From NCBI RefSeq assembly GCF_038405225.1, contig NZ_CP151657.1, positions 744,001 through 808,000 on the forward strand: a stretch of DNA of 64,000 nucleotides, read 5' to 3'. The stretch's first letter is position 1; the number at the start of each line of letters is the position of its first letter. This DNA is from Arthrobacter citreus. Its GTDB lineage: Bacteria > Actinomycetota > Actinomycetes > Actinomycetales > Micrococcaceae. Below are positions 57,859 through 64,000 of this stretch, in pieces. Both the position numbers and the translations under genes were made by a program. The notes beneath the pieces are model-generated. The model saw only the letters and a list, made by a program, of their open reading frames with translations, ran no database searches and had not been told where the DNA came from.

Positions 57859-58820
57859 CAGTCGTTGTCGGTGGTGATGGGTTCGAGTTGGGACATGATG
57901 TGTTCGCGTTCGTGTTCAAACTGCGGCGGCAGCATGAACGCCCGGCCCAGCTCCTCGGGCGACTCGTCACAGTCCCAGCCGCCGTCGTCGTGGGTTACTG
58001 CGAGCTCGAACAGCGCACCGCCGGGTGAGCGCACGTAATGGGACTTGAAGTAGGTCCGGTCCTTGAGCTCGGAGATGTCGGTGTAGCCGGCGCCCTCTAT
58101 CTCAAACTTTGCCTCTTCCTGGTTCTGCAGAGTGTCCAGGTTCCAGGCGAAGTGGTGGTAGGTCCCGGCGCCGTAGCGCCACGTTCCCTGGGGATCGGTG
58201 CGGTTGCCGGTGAGTTCGATCCAATTGCCGAAATCGCTCTTGCCCACCTGGAACCGTGCACGGTCGCCCTCCTCCAGGATTTGATCCCGGGCAAAGAATG
58301 CCTCATTGCCAAAGTCGACCATCCGGTCGGCGTCATACACATGAATACCGATTCCGTGGATGCCGTGGACCGCGGCCGTGGCAGGCACACCGTGCCCGGT
58401 GAATCCCCGGCGGGGGTCCTGTGAAGTTCCCACCAGCTGATACTCCAGTCCGGAGGGGTGGTGGAATGCCACGCGGCGCTCCCCGAAGATCTCGACCTGT
58501 ACGTTTTCCACCCCGTGGTCCCTGAGGCGCTGCGCCCAGAAGTCCAGAGACCCGTCCGGGACTGACAGCAGCACCTCGCGGGCCTGATTGGTTCCGCGCG
58601 TGCCGAAGAGCCCATGCTGGGCCCAGGGAAAAGTGGTCACCACAGAGGATGGATCTCCGTCGGCATTGGAGTAGTACAGGTGGTACACGGGTTTGGAGCC
58701 GTCATAAAGGACGGTCTTCTTGATGAAGCGCATGCCGAGGATCCGGGTATGGAAGTCCACGTCCTCCTGCGCCGCGCCCACCGAGAGAGTCACATGGTGG
58801 GAGCCAATGAGATATGTCAT
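57858..58820 (-). CDS. VOC-family ring-cleaving dioxygenase (MhqO-like)
   Basis: 320-residue two-domain vicinal-oxygen-chelate protein resembling LinE/MhqO-type hydroquinone 1,2-dioxygenases. IGSHHVTLSVGAAQEDVDFHTRILGMRFIKKTV starts the first domain; the second starts near residue 148 with AVHGIHGIGIHVYDADRMVDFG. The metal histidines are in GSHHVTL and GTYHHFAWNL, and the glutamate is in GALFELAVTHDDGG. It is the first gene of a three-gene operon leading to maleylacetate reductase. ATG 58820 with TTAGGACG upstream. It is divergent from rsmD across 160 nt. Confidence 0.85.
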   Translation of the reverse strand: MTYLIGSHHVTLSVGAAQEDVDFHTRILGMRFIKKTVLYDGSKPVYHLYYSNADGDPSSVVTTFPWAQHGLFGTRGTNQAREVLLSVPDGSLDFWAQRLRDHGVENVQVEIFGERRVAFHHPSGLEYQLVGTSQDPRRGFTGHGVPATAAVHGIHGIGIHVYDADRMVDFGNEAFFARDQILEEGDRARFQVGKSDFGNWIELTGNRTDPQGTWRYGAGTYHHFAWNLDTLQNQEEAKFEIEGAGYTDISELKDRTYFKSHYVRSPGGALFELAVTHDDGGWDCDESPEELGRAFMLPPQFEHEREHIMSQLEPITTDND

Positions 58821-58968
58821 GGCTGGTTCGTCCTAATCGTCGTGATTGTCCAGAGACCCAGGACCGTACTCGATTCAGGCAAACAGCGGATCAGTACTCG
58901 GGGAAATATGGCTGCGCCGGACACTGGTTGCTCCGGGACAGCCGGAAAGATGTCCAGCCAAAGCCCGA

Positions 58969-58974
58969 TAAAGT
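58969..58974 (+). promoter_or_regulatory. -10 hexamer of rsmD
   Basis: TAAAGT, exactly 6 nt before ATG 58981, of the leaderless type. There is no consensus -35 at 17-18 nt. Confidence 0.45.
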
Positions 58975-58980
58975 AAAACC

Positions 58981-59583
58981 ATGAGCCGCATCATTGCCGG
59001 AACCGCCGGCGGAACCTCCCTGACCAGCGTTCCCGGAACAGGAACCCGCCCCACCACGGACCGAGTGAAGGAAGCGCTGTTCTCCCGGCTTGAGTCCTAC
59101 GACATCCTCTCCGGCGCCAGGGTGCTGGACCTCTTTGCCGGTTCCGGTGCCCTCGGCGTGGAAAGCGCCAGCCGCGGCGCCGTTTCCGTGGACCTGGTGG
59201 AACTGGCCGACAAGGCCGCCGGCACCTGCAAGCAGAACGCCAAGCTGATCAACGACGCCGCCGGCCGCACCGTGGTCAGCGTGCACCGAGCTAAGGCCGA
59301 CACGTACCTGCTGCGCGTGCCCGCGGACGTCACCTGGGATTTGGTGTTCCTGGATCCGCCCTACGACCTGGACGAGGAAGACCTCTCCGCCGTGCTCCGG
59401 GCGCTGCCCCGGCACCTGGCCGAGGGTGCCGTCGTCGTGCTGGAGCGCTCCACCCGCTCACCGGAACCCGTGTGGCCCGAGGGGATGGAACGCTTCAGCG
59501 AACGCAAGTACGGCGAGACCACGCTGTGGTTTGCTGAGCCGGCCCAGCCCGCGGACGACGACGCCGCTGCGGCAGGCTCCTAA
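58981..59583 (+). CDS. rsmD: 16S rRNA (guanine-966 N2) methyltransferase
   Basis: SAM-dependent methyltransferase of the RsmD family acting on 16S rRNA in the assembled 30S subunit. RIIAGTAGG begins the family N-terminus, RPTTDRVKEALFSRLES is a conserved substrate segment, VLDLFAGSGALGVESASRGA is the SAM-binding motif I and LVFLDPPYDLDEEDL is the catalytic DPPY (motif IV). 200 residues, with a short acidic/alanine tail. It has no ribosome site; TAAAGT lies 6 nt upstream, suggesting a leaderless mRNA. The rsmD-coaD pairing is a widely conserved neighbourhood; here two minus-strand genes intervene. Confidence 0.93.
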   Translation: MSRIIAGTAGGTSLTSVPGTGTRPTTDRVKEALFSRLESYDILSGARVLDLFAGSGALGVESASRGAVSVDLVELADKAAGTCKQNAKLINDAAGRTVVSVHRAKADTYLLRVPADVTWDLVFLDPPYDLDEEDLSAVLRALPRHLAEGAVVVLERSTRSPEPVWPEGMERFSERKYGETTLWFAEPAQPADDDAAAAGS

Positions 59584-59620
59584 CCTCTCCCCACGCTCCG
59601 CCCGCTCCGATAGCTGACGT

Positions 59621-60439
59621 CTAACCGGCTGAGGCAAACACGTCCAGGCGCTCGCCGGTCAGCACGTCCGCGGGATGCGGACCAGTGGCCAGCAGCTGCT
59701 CGGTCCAGTCCTCAGGCCAGGGGAACGCCGTGGCGGCCAGGACAATGTTGCCCGGGAAGCGGCCGGTGAACATGGACTTCGGTCCCAGCGCCGCGAAACC
59801 GGCTGACGGAATCCCCGCAAACCCCTCCTGGAGGGCACGGACCTGCCGGCGGCAGAACGCCAGTCCGGGATCGTCACCCACATTCACCAGCAGGACACCG
59901 GTGGGGGACAGCAGCGCGGCGGCCTCGGCGTAAAACTCCGGGGTGGTCAGGTGCTCCGGGGCGTCCGCGCCGGCAAAAACATCGAGCACAATCGCATCGA
60001 AGGAACCCGGCTCGTAGCGCGAAAGGGCATCACGGGCGTCACCAATAACGGTCTCCAGCACGGTGCCCTCGGGCAGCGGCAGGTGCGCCAGGACAAAGTC
60101 CAGCAGTTCGCGCTCCAGTTCCACCGCGTGCTGCTCCGAGCCGGGGCGGGTGGCCTGCAGATACCGGGTCAGGGTCAGCGCTCCGGCGCCCAGATGCAGG
60201 GCGCGCAGCGGCTGCCCCGCCGGGGCCACCAGGTCCAGGACGTTGCCGATCCGGCGCAGATACTCGTAAAAGATCTCCTCCGGATGGGCCAGGTTCACGT
60301 GTGACTGCTCCGCACCGCCGATGCTCAGCACCCAGGCCCCGGGACTGAAGCCGTCCTCGGTGATGGTGGCGTGGGCGCCGATGCCGCGCAGCAGCCGCGA
60401 CGGTGTGCGACCGTCGTTCCTGGGACTGTGGGCCGCCAT
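59621..60439 (-). CDS. spermidine-synthase-like methyltransferase-fold protein
   Basis: 272 residues with the Rossmann core of the spermidine synthase / spermine-like family: LRALHLGAGALTLTRYLQATRPGSEQHAVELERELLDFV (nucleotide loop and acidic residue), VIGDARDALSRYEPGSFDAIVLDVFAGADAPEHLTTPEFY and LLVNVGDD. This is the actinobacterial fused or stand-alone spermidine-synthase-like type, which often lacks the polyamine-binding residues, so true spermidine synthesis is doubtful. The first ATG overlaps the upstream aminotransferase stop by one base (TAATG), so the two are co-translated. It converges with rsmD across 37 nt. Confidence 0.8.
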   Translation of the reverse strand: MAAHSPRNDGRTPSRLLRGIGAHATITEDGFSPGAWVLSIGGAEQSHVNLAHPEEIFYEYLRRIGNVLDLVAPAGQPLRALHLGAGALTLTRYLQATRPGSEQHAVELERELLDFVLAHLPLPEGTVLETVIGDARDALSRYEPGSFDAIVLDVFAGADAPEHLTTPEFYAEAAALLSPTGVLLVNVGDDPGLAFCRRQVRALQEGFAGIPSAGFAALGPKSMFTGRFPGNIVLAATAFPWPEDWTEQLLATGPHPADVLTGERLDVFASAG

Positions 60440-61683
60440 TAGAGCACCTGTCCCAGTTTGGAGATACGTTCGGCCGCTTCCTGCAGCACTTCGGTTTTTT
60501 TGCAGAACGCAAAGCGCAGCAGCGTCCGGGTGCGCTTGGCCCCTTCCTCATGGCAGAACACCGCCACCGGGATGGCGCCCACACCCACCAGTTCCGGCAG
60601 CCGGCGGGCCAGCGCGGTGGCATCGGTGATGCCCAGGGGTGCGACGTCGGCGTTGACAAAGTAGGTGCCCTGCGGCTCAAAGACGGTCAGGCCAGCGGCG
60701 CGCAGCCCCTCGCTCAGCACATCGCGCTTGGCCTGCAGGGTCTTGGCGGCGCCGGTGAAGAAGGCGTCCTCCATTCCGAGCCCCAGGGCAATGGCGCCCT
60801 GGAACGGAGTTCCGGAGCTGTAGCTGAGGAAGGACTTCACTGCCCGTACGGCCGCCACCAGCTCCGCCGGTCCCGACAGCCAGCCGATCTTCCAGCCGGT
60901 GAAGGAAAAGGTTTTGCCGGCGGAGGAAATGGTCAGGGTACGCTCTGCAGCGCCCGGCAGGGTCGCCACGGGAACGTGCCGGGGGCCGAAGGTGAGGTGT
61001 TCGTACACTTCGTCGGTCACGATGAGCGCGTTGTACTTTGCGGCCAGCTCCACAATCCGCTGCAGCGTTTCGGCGGGGAAAACGGCGCCCGTGGGATTGT
61101 GCGGGTTGTTGACCAGCACCACGCGGGTGCGCTCCGAGAAGGAGTCCTCCAGGGTGGACAGATCCGGCTGGAAGTCCGGCGCTCTCAGCGGGGCGGTGGT
61201 GTGGGTTGCTCCGCTGAGGCCGATGATGGCTCCATAGGAGTCGTAGAACGGTTCGAAGGTCAGGACTTCGTCGCCCGGCCCGGTCAGGGCCAGCAGGGTG
61301 GCGGCAATGGCCTCGGTGGCTCCGGTGCTGATGATGATCTGGGTGTCCGGATCCAGGGACAGTCCGTAGAAGCGTTCCTGGTGGGCGGCGACGGCGTTGC
61401 GCAGCACCGGCAGGCCCTGTCCGGGCGCGTACTGGTTCCTGCCCTCGAGGATGGCGGCGCGGGCGGCCTCCATCACCTCGGCGGGACCGTCCTCGTCGGG
61501 GAACCCCTGGCCCAGGTTGATGGCGTTGTGCCGGCCGGACAGGACAGTGATTTCCTCGAAGATGGTCACCCCCAGCGCTCCGTCCGCGCCGAGCAGGTTG
61601 GCGCCCGCGGCGGTGCGCTGCCAGGGCGGGGTTCCTGCGGCGGAGTCGGAACGTAACAGCGGTGCGGAGTGTGGAGAGCTCAT
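60439..61683 (-). CDS. class I PLP aminotransferase (DapC/kynurenine-type)
   Basis: 414-residue aminotransferase of fold type I. INLGQGFPDEDGP opens the core, YAPGQGLPVLRNAVAAH and STGATEAIAATLLALTGPGDEVLTFEPFYDSY follow, NNPHNPTGAVF binds the cofactor, TDEVYEHLTF gives the aspartate, SSAGKTFSFTGWKIGWL carries the Schiff-base lysine and the final FAFCKKTEVL the arginine-rich end. It best fits the N-succinyldiaminopimelate / kynurenine aminotransferase group; the exact substrate is open. It is divergent from coaD: only 41 nt separate the two start codons. Confidence 0.88.
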   Translation of the reverse strand: MSSPHSAPLLRSDSAAGTPPWQRTAAGANLLGADGALGVTIFEEITVLSGRHNAINLGQGFPDEDGPAEVMEAARAAILEGRNQYAPGQGLPVLRNAVAAHQERFYGLSLDPDTQIIISTGATEAIAATLLALTGPGDEVLTFEPFYDSYGAIIGLSGATHTTAPLRAPDFQPDLSTLEDSFSERTRVVLVNNPHNPTGAVFPAETLQRIVELAAKYNALIVTDEVYEHLTFGPRHVPVATLPGAAERTLTISSAGKTFSFTGWKIGWLSGPAELVAAVRAVKSFLSYSSGTPFQGAIALGLGMEDAFFTGAAKTLQAKRDVLSEGLRAAGLTVFEPQGTYFVNADVAPLGITDATALARRLPELVGVGAIPVAVFCHEEGAKRTRTLLRFAFCKKTEVLQEAAERISKLGQVL

Positions 61684-61724
61684 GCCTTCCAGTATTACCC
61701 GCTTTGCTCGGGTAGATTCGACCT
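61684..61724. promoter_or_regulatory. back-to-back promoters of aminotransferase and coaD
   Basis: The 41 nt between two divergent start codons hold a plus-strand -10 TAGATT (61713-61718), 6 nt before the coaD ATG, and a minus-strand TAATAC (61692-61697), about 8 nt before the aminotransferase ATG. Both transcripts would start on or almost on the start codon, with -35 regions overlapping each other's -10. Confidence 0.5.
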
Positions 61725-62204
61725 ATGCGACGCGCTGTATGCCCCGGCTCCTATGACCCCCTCCACAACGGACACGTGGAGGTGATTGCCCGTGCAGCCA
61801 GCCTGTTCGATGAAGTGATCGTGGCGGTCTCCACCAACTACGCCAAGAAGTACCGGTTTTCCGGCCCGGAACGGCTCGCGATGGCCCGCGAAACCCTGGG
61901 CGCGCTGCGCGGGGTCTCGGTCATTCCGATGGGGGACGGACTGCTGGCGGACTTCTGCCGCGAACACGGGGTGGACGCCATTGTGAAGGGGCTGCGCTCG
62001 GTCCAGGACTACCAGTACGAACTGCCCATGGCCGTAATGAACCGCCACCTCACCGGCGTCGAAACCGTGTTCCTGCCCGCCGAGAGCCGCTACACCCACC
62101 TGTCCTCGACGCTGATCAAGGAAGTCTCGGCGCTCGGCGGCGACGTCAAGGAACTGGTGCCGCTGGCTGCTTTCCGGCGGCTGCAGCAGGACCACGGTGC
62201 CTAA
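61725..62204 (+). CDS. coaD: phosphopantetheine adenylyltransferase
   Basis: Adds AMP to 4'-phosphopantetheine, giving dephospho-CoA in coenzyme A synthesis; cytoplasmic hexamer. PGSYDPLHNGHVEVIARAA contains the HxGH nucleotidyl-transfer motif, KGLRSVQDYQYELPMAVMNR binds phosphopantetheine, and THLSSTLIKEVSALGGD is the ISSTxxR-like motif. 159 residues, normal. It has no Shine-Dalgarno; TAGATT sits 6 nt upstream, leaderless type. Confidence 0.96.
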   Translation: MRRAVCPGSYDPLHNGHVEVIARAASLFDEVIVAVSTNYAKKYRFSGPERLAMARETLGALRGVSVIPMGDGLLADFCREHGVDAIVKGLRSVQDYQYELPMAVMNRHLTGVETVFLPAESRYTHLSSTLIKEVSALGGDVKELVPLAAFRRLQQDHGA

Positions 62205-62226
62205 ACGGAACGGCGCCTAAAGGGAA

Positions 62227-63417
62227 ATGTACGGGCAGGACCTCGACATCAAGGGGCACCGGTTCCGGATCGAACTGGTGCCAGCCGCTGACGGCTCCGC
62301 AGGCGCGGTGTGCGCGAGGGCCGCGGACGCGGGTGGGGGAATCGTTCCGGAGACGGACCCCGCGGCTGTGCTGCTGCGCAGCGCGTTGATCGGACACGCG
62401 GACCTGGTCCGAACGGGGACGGAGCAGCCGCAACAGGCGGCGGCGGCGGAGGACTCCGAGCGTCATCTCCTCGGCTACGTTGCTGATGGCGCGTCGGGGG
62501 AGCAGTGCAGGACAGCCGTGGAGGAGGCCCGACGGCGGCTGGCCGGGTTATTCGCTCCGGCTGCCGCAGTCGCTGCAGGGGCATCGGGTGTTCCCGAAGG
62601 CTGCGTAAACCTGCTGTGGTGGGACGAGCGCGCGAACTTCGGCGACGCCGTCGGGCCGTGGCTGGTGCGCAGGCTCACCGGCCGTACTCCCGTCAACGGC
62701 TGGCGCCGGAACCTGTCCGTTCCGCCGCTGGCAGCCGTCGGTTCGACCGCCGGCTGGCTGGAGCAGGACGGAACCCGGGTATGGGGCGCGGGCCTGATGG
62801 CGCCGCTGGCACCCGACGCCGTGAAGCGGCTGGCGGGGCTGTCCGGGATCCGGATCCATGCCGTCCGCGGGGAACTTACCGGCGCCGAGCTGCGCTCGCA
62901 GCTGGGCTGGACCGTGCCGGAGGTGTACGGAGACCCCGCCCTGCTGCTGCCGCGCTTCCTGTCCGTCCCGGATGGCCAGGCGTCCCAGGGCAAGGTGGCT
63001 GTTCTGCCGCACCTCGACCACCGCGGCCTCTTCGGGAATCCGTTGGCGTCGCGGGAGGACGCGGACCTGGTGCACAACATCGATGCCCGGCAGGGGCTGG
63101 AACGGGTGGTCCGGGAAATTGCCGCTGCCCAGGTCTGCATCTCCAGTTCCCTGCACGGCATCATCGTGGCGCAGGCCTACGGAGTTCCGTGGGTGTGGAT
63201 GCGGATCGAGGATGCCCTGATTGCCGGAGACACCTTCAAGTTCCGGGACTTCTTCACCACCCTGGACTCCTCAGCGGTGTCCGCGGTCAGCATCACCGCG
63301 GCTGAAGCACGGGCGATGGATCCTGCGGCGTTGGCACGCAAGGCAACACTGCCGCGGCTGAAGGTTTCATTGGACGCGCTTTTGGCCGCGTTTCCACTGC
63401 CTTTGAACGCTTACTGA
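62227..63417 (+). CDS. polysaccharide pyruvyl transferase family protein
   Basis: 396 residues. The C-terminal two thirds match the pyruvyl-transferase fold, a GT-B-like enzyme adding pyruvate ketals to surface sugars: VNLLWWDERANFGDAVGPWLVRRLTG, GAGLMAPLAPDAVKRL, IHAVRGELTGAELRSQLGW, PEVYGDPALLLPRFL, VAVLPHLDHRGLFG and ISSSLHGIIVAQAYGVPWVWM. The first 110 residues are alanine-rich and not recognised. ATG 62227 lies 22 nt after coaD, so the genes may share a transcript. It is 10 kb from the glycan operon; a role in decorating that polymer is possible but unproven. Confidence 0.78.
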   Translation: MYGQDLDIKGHRFRIELVPAADGSAGAVCARAADAGGGIVPETDPAAVLLRSALIGHADLVRTGTEQPQQAAAAEDSERHLLGYVADGASGEQCRTAVEEARRRLAGLFAPAAAVAAGASGVPEGCVNLLWWDERANFGDAVGPWLVRRLTGRTPVNGWRRNLSVPPLAAVGSTAGWLEQDGTRVWGAGLMAPLAPDAVKRLAGLSGIRIHAVRGELTGAELRSQLGWTVPEVYGDPALLLPRFLSVPDGQASQGKVAVLPHLDHRGLFGNPLASREDADLVHNIDARQGLERVVREIAAAQVCISSSLHGIIVAQAYGVPWVWMRIEDALIAGDTFKFRDFFTTLDSSAVSAVSITAAEARAMDPAALARKATLPRLKVSLDALLAAFPLPLNAY

Positions 63418-63423
63418 ATCCGG

Positions 63424-63462
63424 CGTAGCCGTGCGCTCCTGAACCCGTAGCCGTGCGCTCCT
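63424..63462. repeat. 17-bp direct repeat at a convergent gene junction
   Basis: Two identical copies of CGTAGCCGTGCGCTCCT (63424-63440 and 63446-63462) separated by 5 nt. The second copy overlaps the stop codon of the minus-strand gene. Confidence 0.7.
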
Positions 63463-64000
63463 AGATCCGGCTCGCGCAGGCAGGCCGCAGCACCGCAGCC
63501 GCCAGCCCGCCGGTCTCCTCGACGAACCGCCCCAGCCACTGCCCGGGGGAAAGGTCGGGGTCCGACGGCACCATGGTGAGTGCCGCCGTCGTGCACTGGC
63601 TGAGGTTGGTTTCAGCGCGCAGCAGGTGATAGCGGGAGGTCACCACAATGAGGTTGTCCCAGCCGTTGTCCGCCGCCAGTCGGGCGACGGCGCGCGCCTC
63701 GCCGCGGGTGGTCAGCGGTTCCGGAAAGAAGCAGGTCACCGTGGGGCTGGAAATGTAGTCGCAGTACATGTCGGTGATCCTGTTGCCGGGGGTGTCAGTG
63801 GTGGACAGCACCAGGTCGCCGGCGTAGCCCTGGTAGGACAGGTCCCGGCCCACCGGCAGACGCTCGGACGCTGCACCGGCGAGGACGACGACGGCGTCGG
63901 CCCTGGCCGGTTCCTGCACCTGCGGATAGTAGAAGAGCATGGTGGCCGTAAACAGCCAAATGAGGGCAGCTGAGACGACGGTGGTGACGGCAACGTCGAC
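63461..64000 (-). CDS. YdcF/DUF218-like membrane-anchored protein, 5'-partial
   Basis: C-terminal 179 residues visible; the frame continues past the window edge. A membrane helix (AVTTVVSAALIWLFTAT) precedes the DUF218 domain: ADAVVVLAGAASERLPVGRDLSYQGYAGDLVLSTTD, then TTRGEARAVARLAADNGWDNLIVVTSRYHLLRAE with the conserved SRYHLxRA. YdcF/SanA-type proteins are envelope-associated and thought to act in cell-surface metabolism. The stop is TAG at 63461-63463. The gene is oriented towards the pyruvyl transferase gene and is separated from it by a direct repeat. Confidence 0.82.
   Translation of the reverse strand, partial: VDVAVTTVVSAALIWLFTATMLFYYPQVQEPARADAVVVLAGAASERLPVGRDLSYQGYAGDLVLSTTDTPGNRITDMYCDYISSPTVTCFFPEPLTTRGEARAVARLAADNGWDNLIVVTSRYHLLRAETNLSQCTTAALTMVPSDPDLSPGQWLGRFVEETGGLAAAVLRPACASRI

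Noticed and set aside
60403-61656. A 417-codon plus-strand frame opposite the aminotransferase.
   Set aside because: Shadow frame of a well-supported aminotransferase; glycine-rich translation without motifs.

Overview
The window is high-GC chromosomal DNA from an actinobacterium, most likely of the Arthrobacter/Micrococcaceae group. The evidence is an actinobacterial rRNA operon with a tRNA-free 16S-23S spacer, an NdgR/LtbR-type IclR regulator divergent from leuCD, many GTG starts, TANNNT -10 hexamers placed directly in front of start codons, and the order gltX, tRNA-Gln, tRNA-Glu, leuCD, murA, plsC, gpsA, ddl, DUF3515, DAK/recG, rsmD, coaD. The genus is an inference; no database search was possible.

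Layout. 0-3.7 kb: an unrecognised protein, leuB, ilvE and a metallo-beta-lactamase-fold hydrolase. 3.7-10 kb: a complete rrn operon (two promoter candidates, 16S, spacer, 23S, 5S, strong terminator). 10.1-12.6 kb: a tiny HxxC/CxxC protein with a leaderless-looking promoter, a cyanophycin-synthetase-like ATP-grasp protein and a DUF6270 protein. 12.8-16.9 kb: FAH-family enzyme, membrane protein, gltX, HAD phosphatase, tRNA-Gln(CTG), tRNA-Glu(CTC), terminator. 16.9-24.7 kb: an AT-richer stretch with two glycosyltransferases, two TupA-like ATP-grasp proteins and an alpha/beta hydrolase, with thiL embedded in it. 24.8-33.5 kb: K+ channel, ndgR, leuCD, murA, plsC, gpsA, ddl, DUF3515 lipoprotein. 33.5-52.4 kb: a large cell-surface polysaccharide locus. 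52.5-64 kb: DAK-domain protein, recG, a hydroquinone-type catabolic or detoxification operon, rsmD, a spermidine-synthase-like protein, an aminotransferase, coaD, a polysaccharide pyruvyl transferase and a partial YdcF-like protein.

The most interesting part is the glycan machinery. The 33.5-52.4 kb locus contains an LCP glycan ligase, a Pro/Ala-rich membrane-anchored protein, two GT4 enzymes, an ABC exporter (permease and ATPase), a CgeB-GT2 fusion, WecC, a 1495-residue protein with three glycosyltransferase-like modules, an asparagine-synthetase-like protein and a GxSKGG hydrolase, with WecB on the opposite strand. Most neighbours overlap by 4 nt (GTGA or ATGA), so this looks like one operon. 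WecB plus WecC implies a UDP-ManNAcA precursor, so a teichuronic-acid-like polymer exported by ABC transporter and attached to the wall by LCP is the simplest reading. The satellite genes at 10.3-24.7 kb (three ATP-grasp ligases, DUF6270, GTs, hydrolase) suggest that an amino-acid or similar substituent is added to a surface glycan, but nothing in the sequence proves that the two regions act on the same polymer.

A second recurrent signal is leaderless transcription. At least six genes have a TANNNT-like hexamer exactly 6 nt before the start codon, and one more has it at 7 nt.
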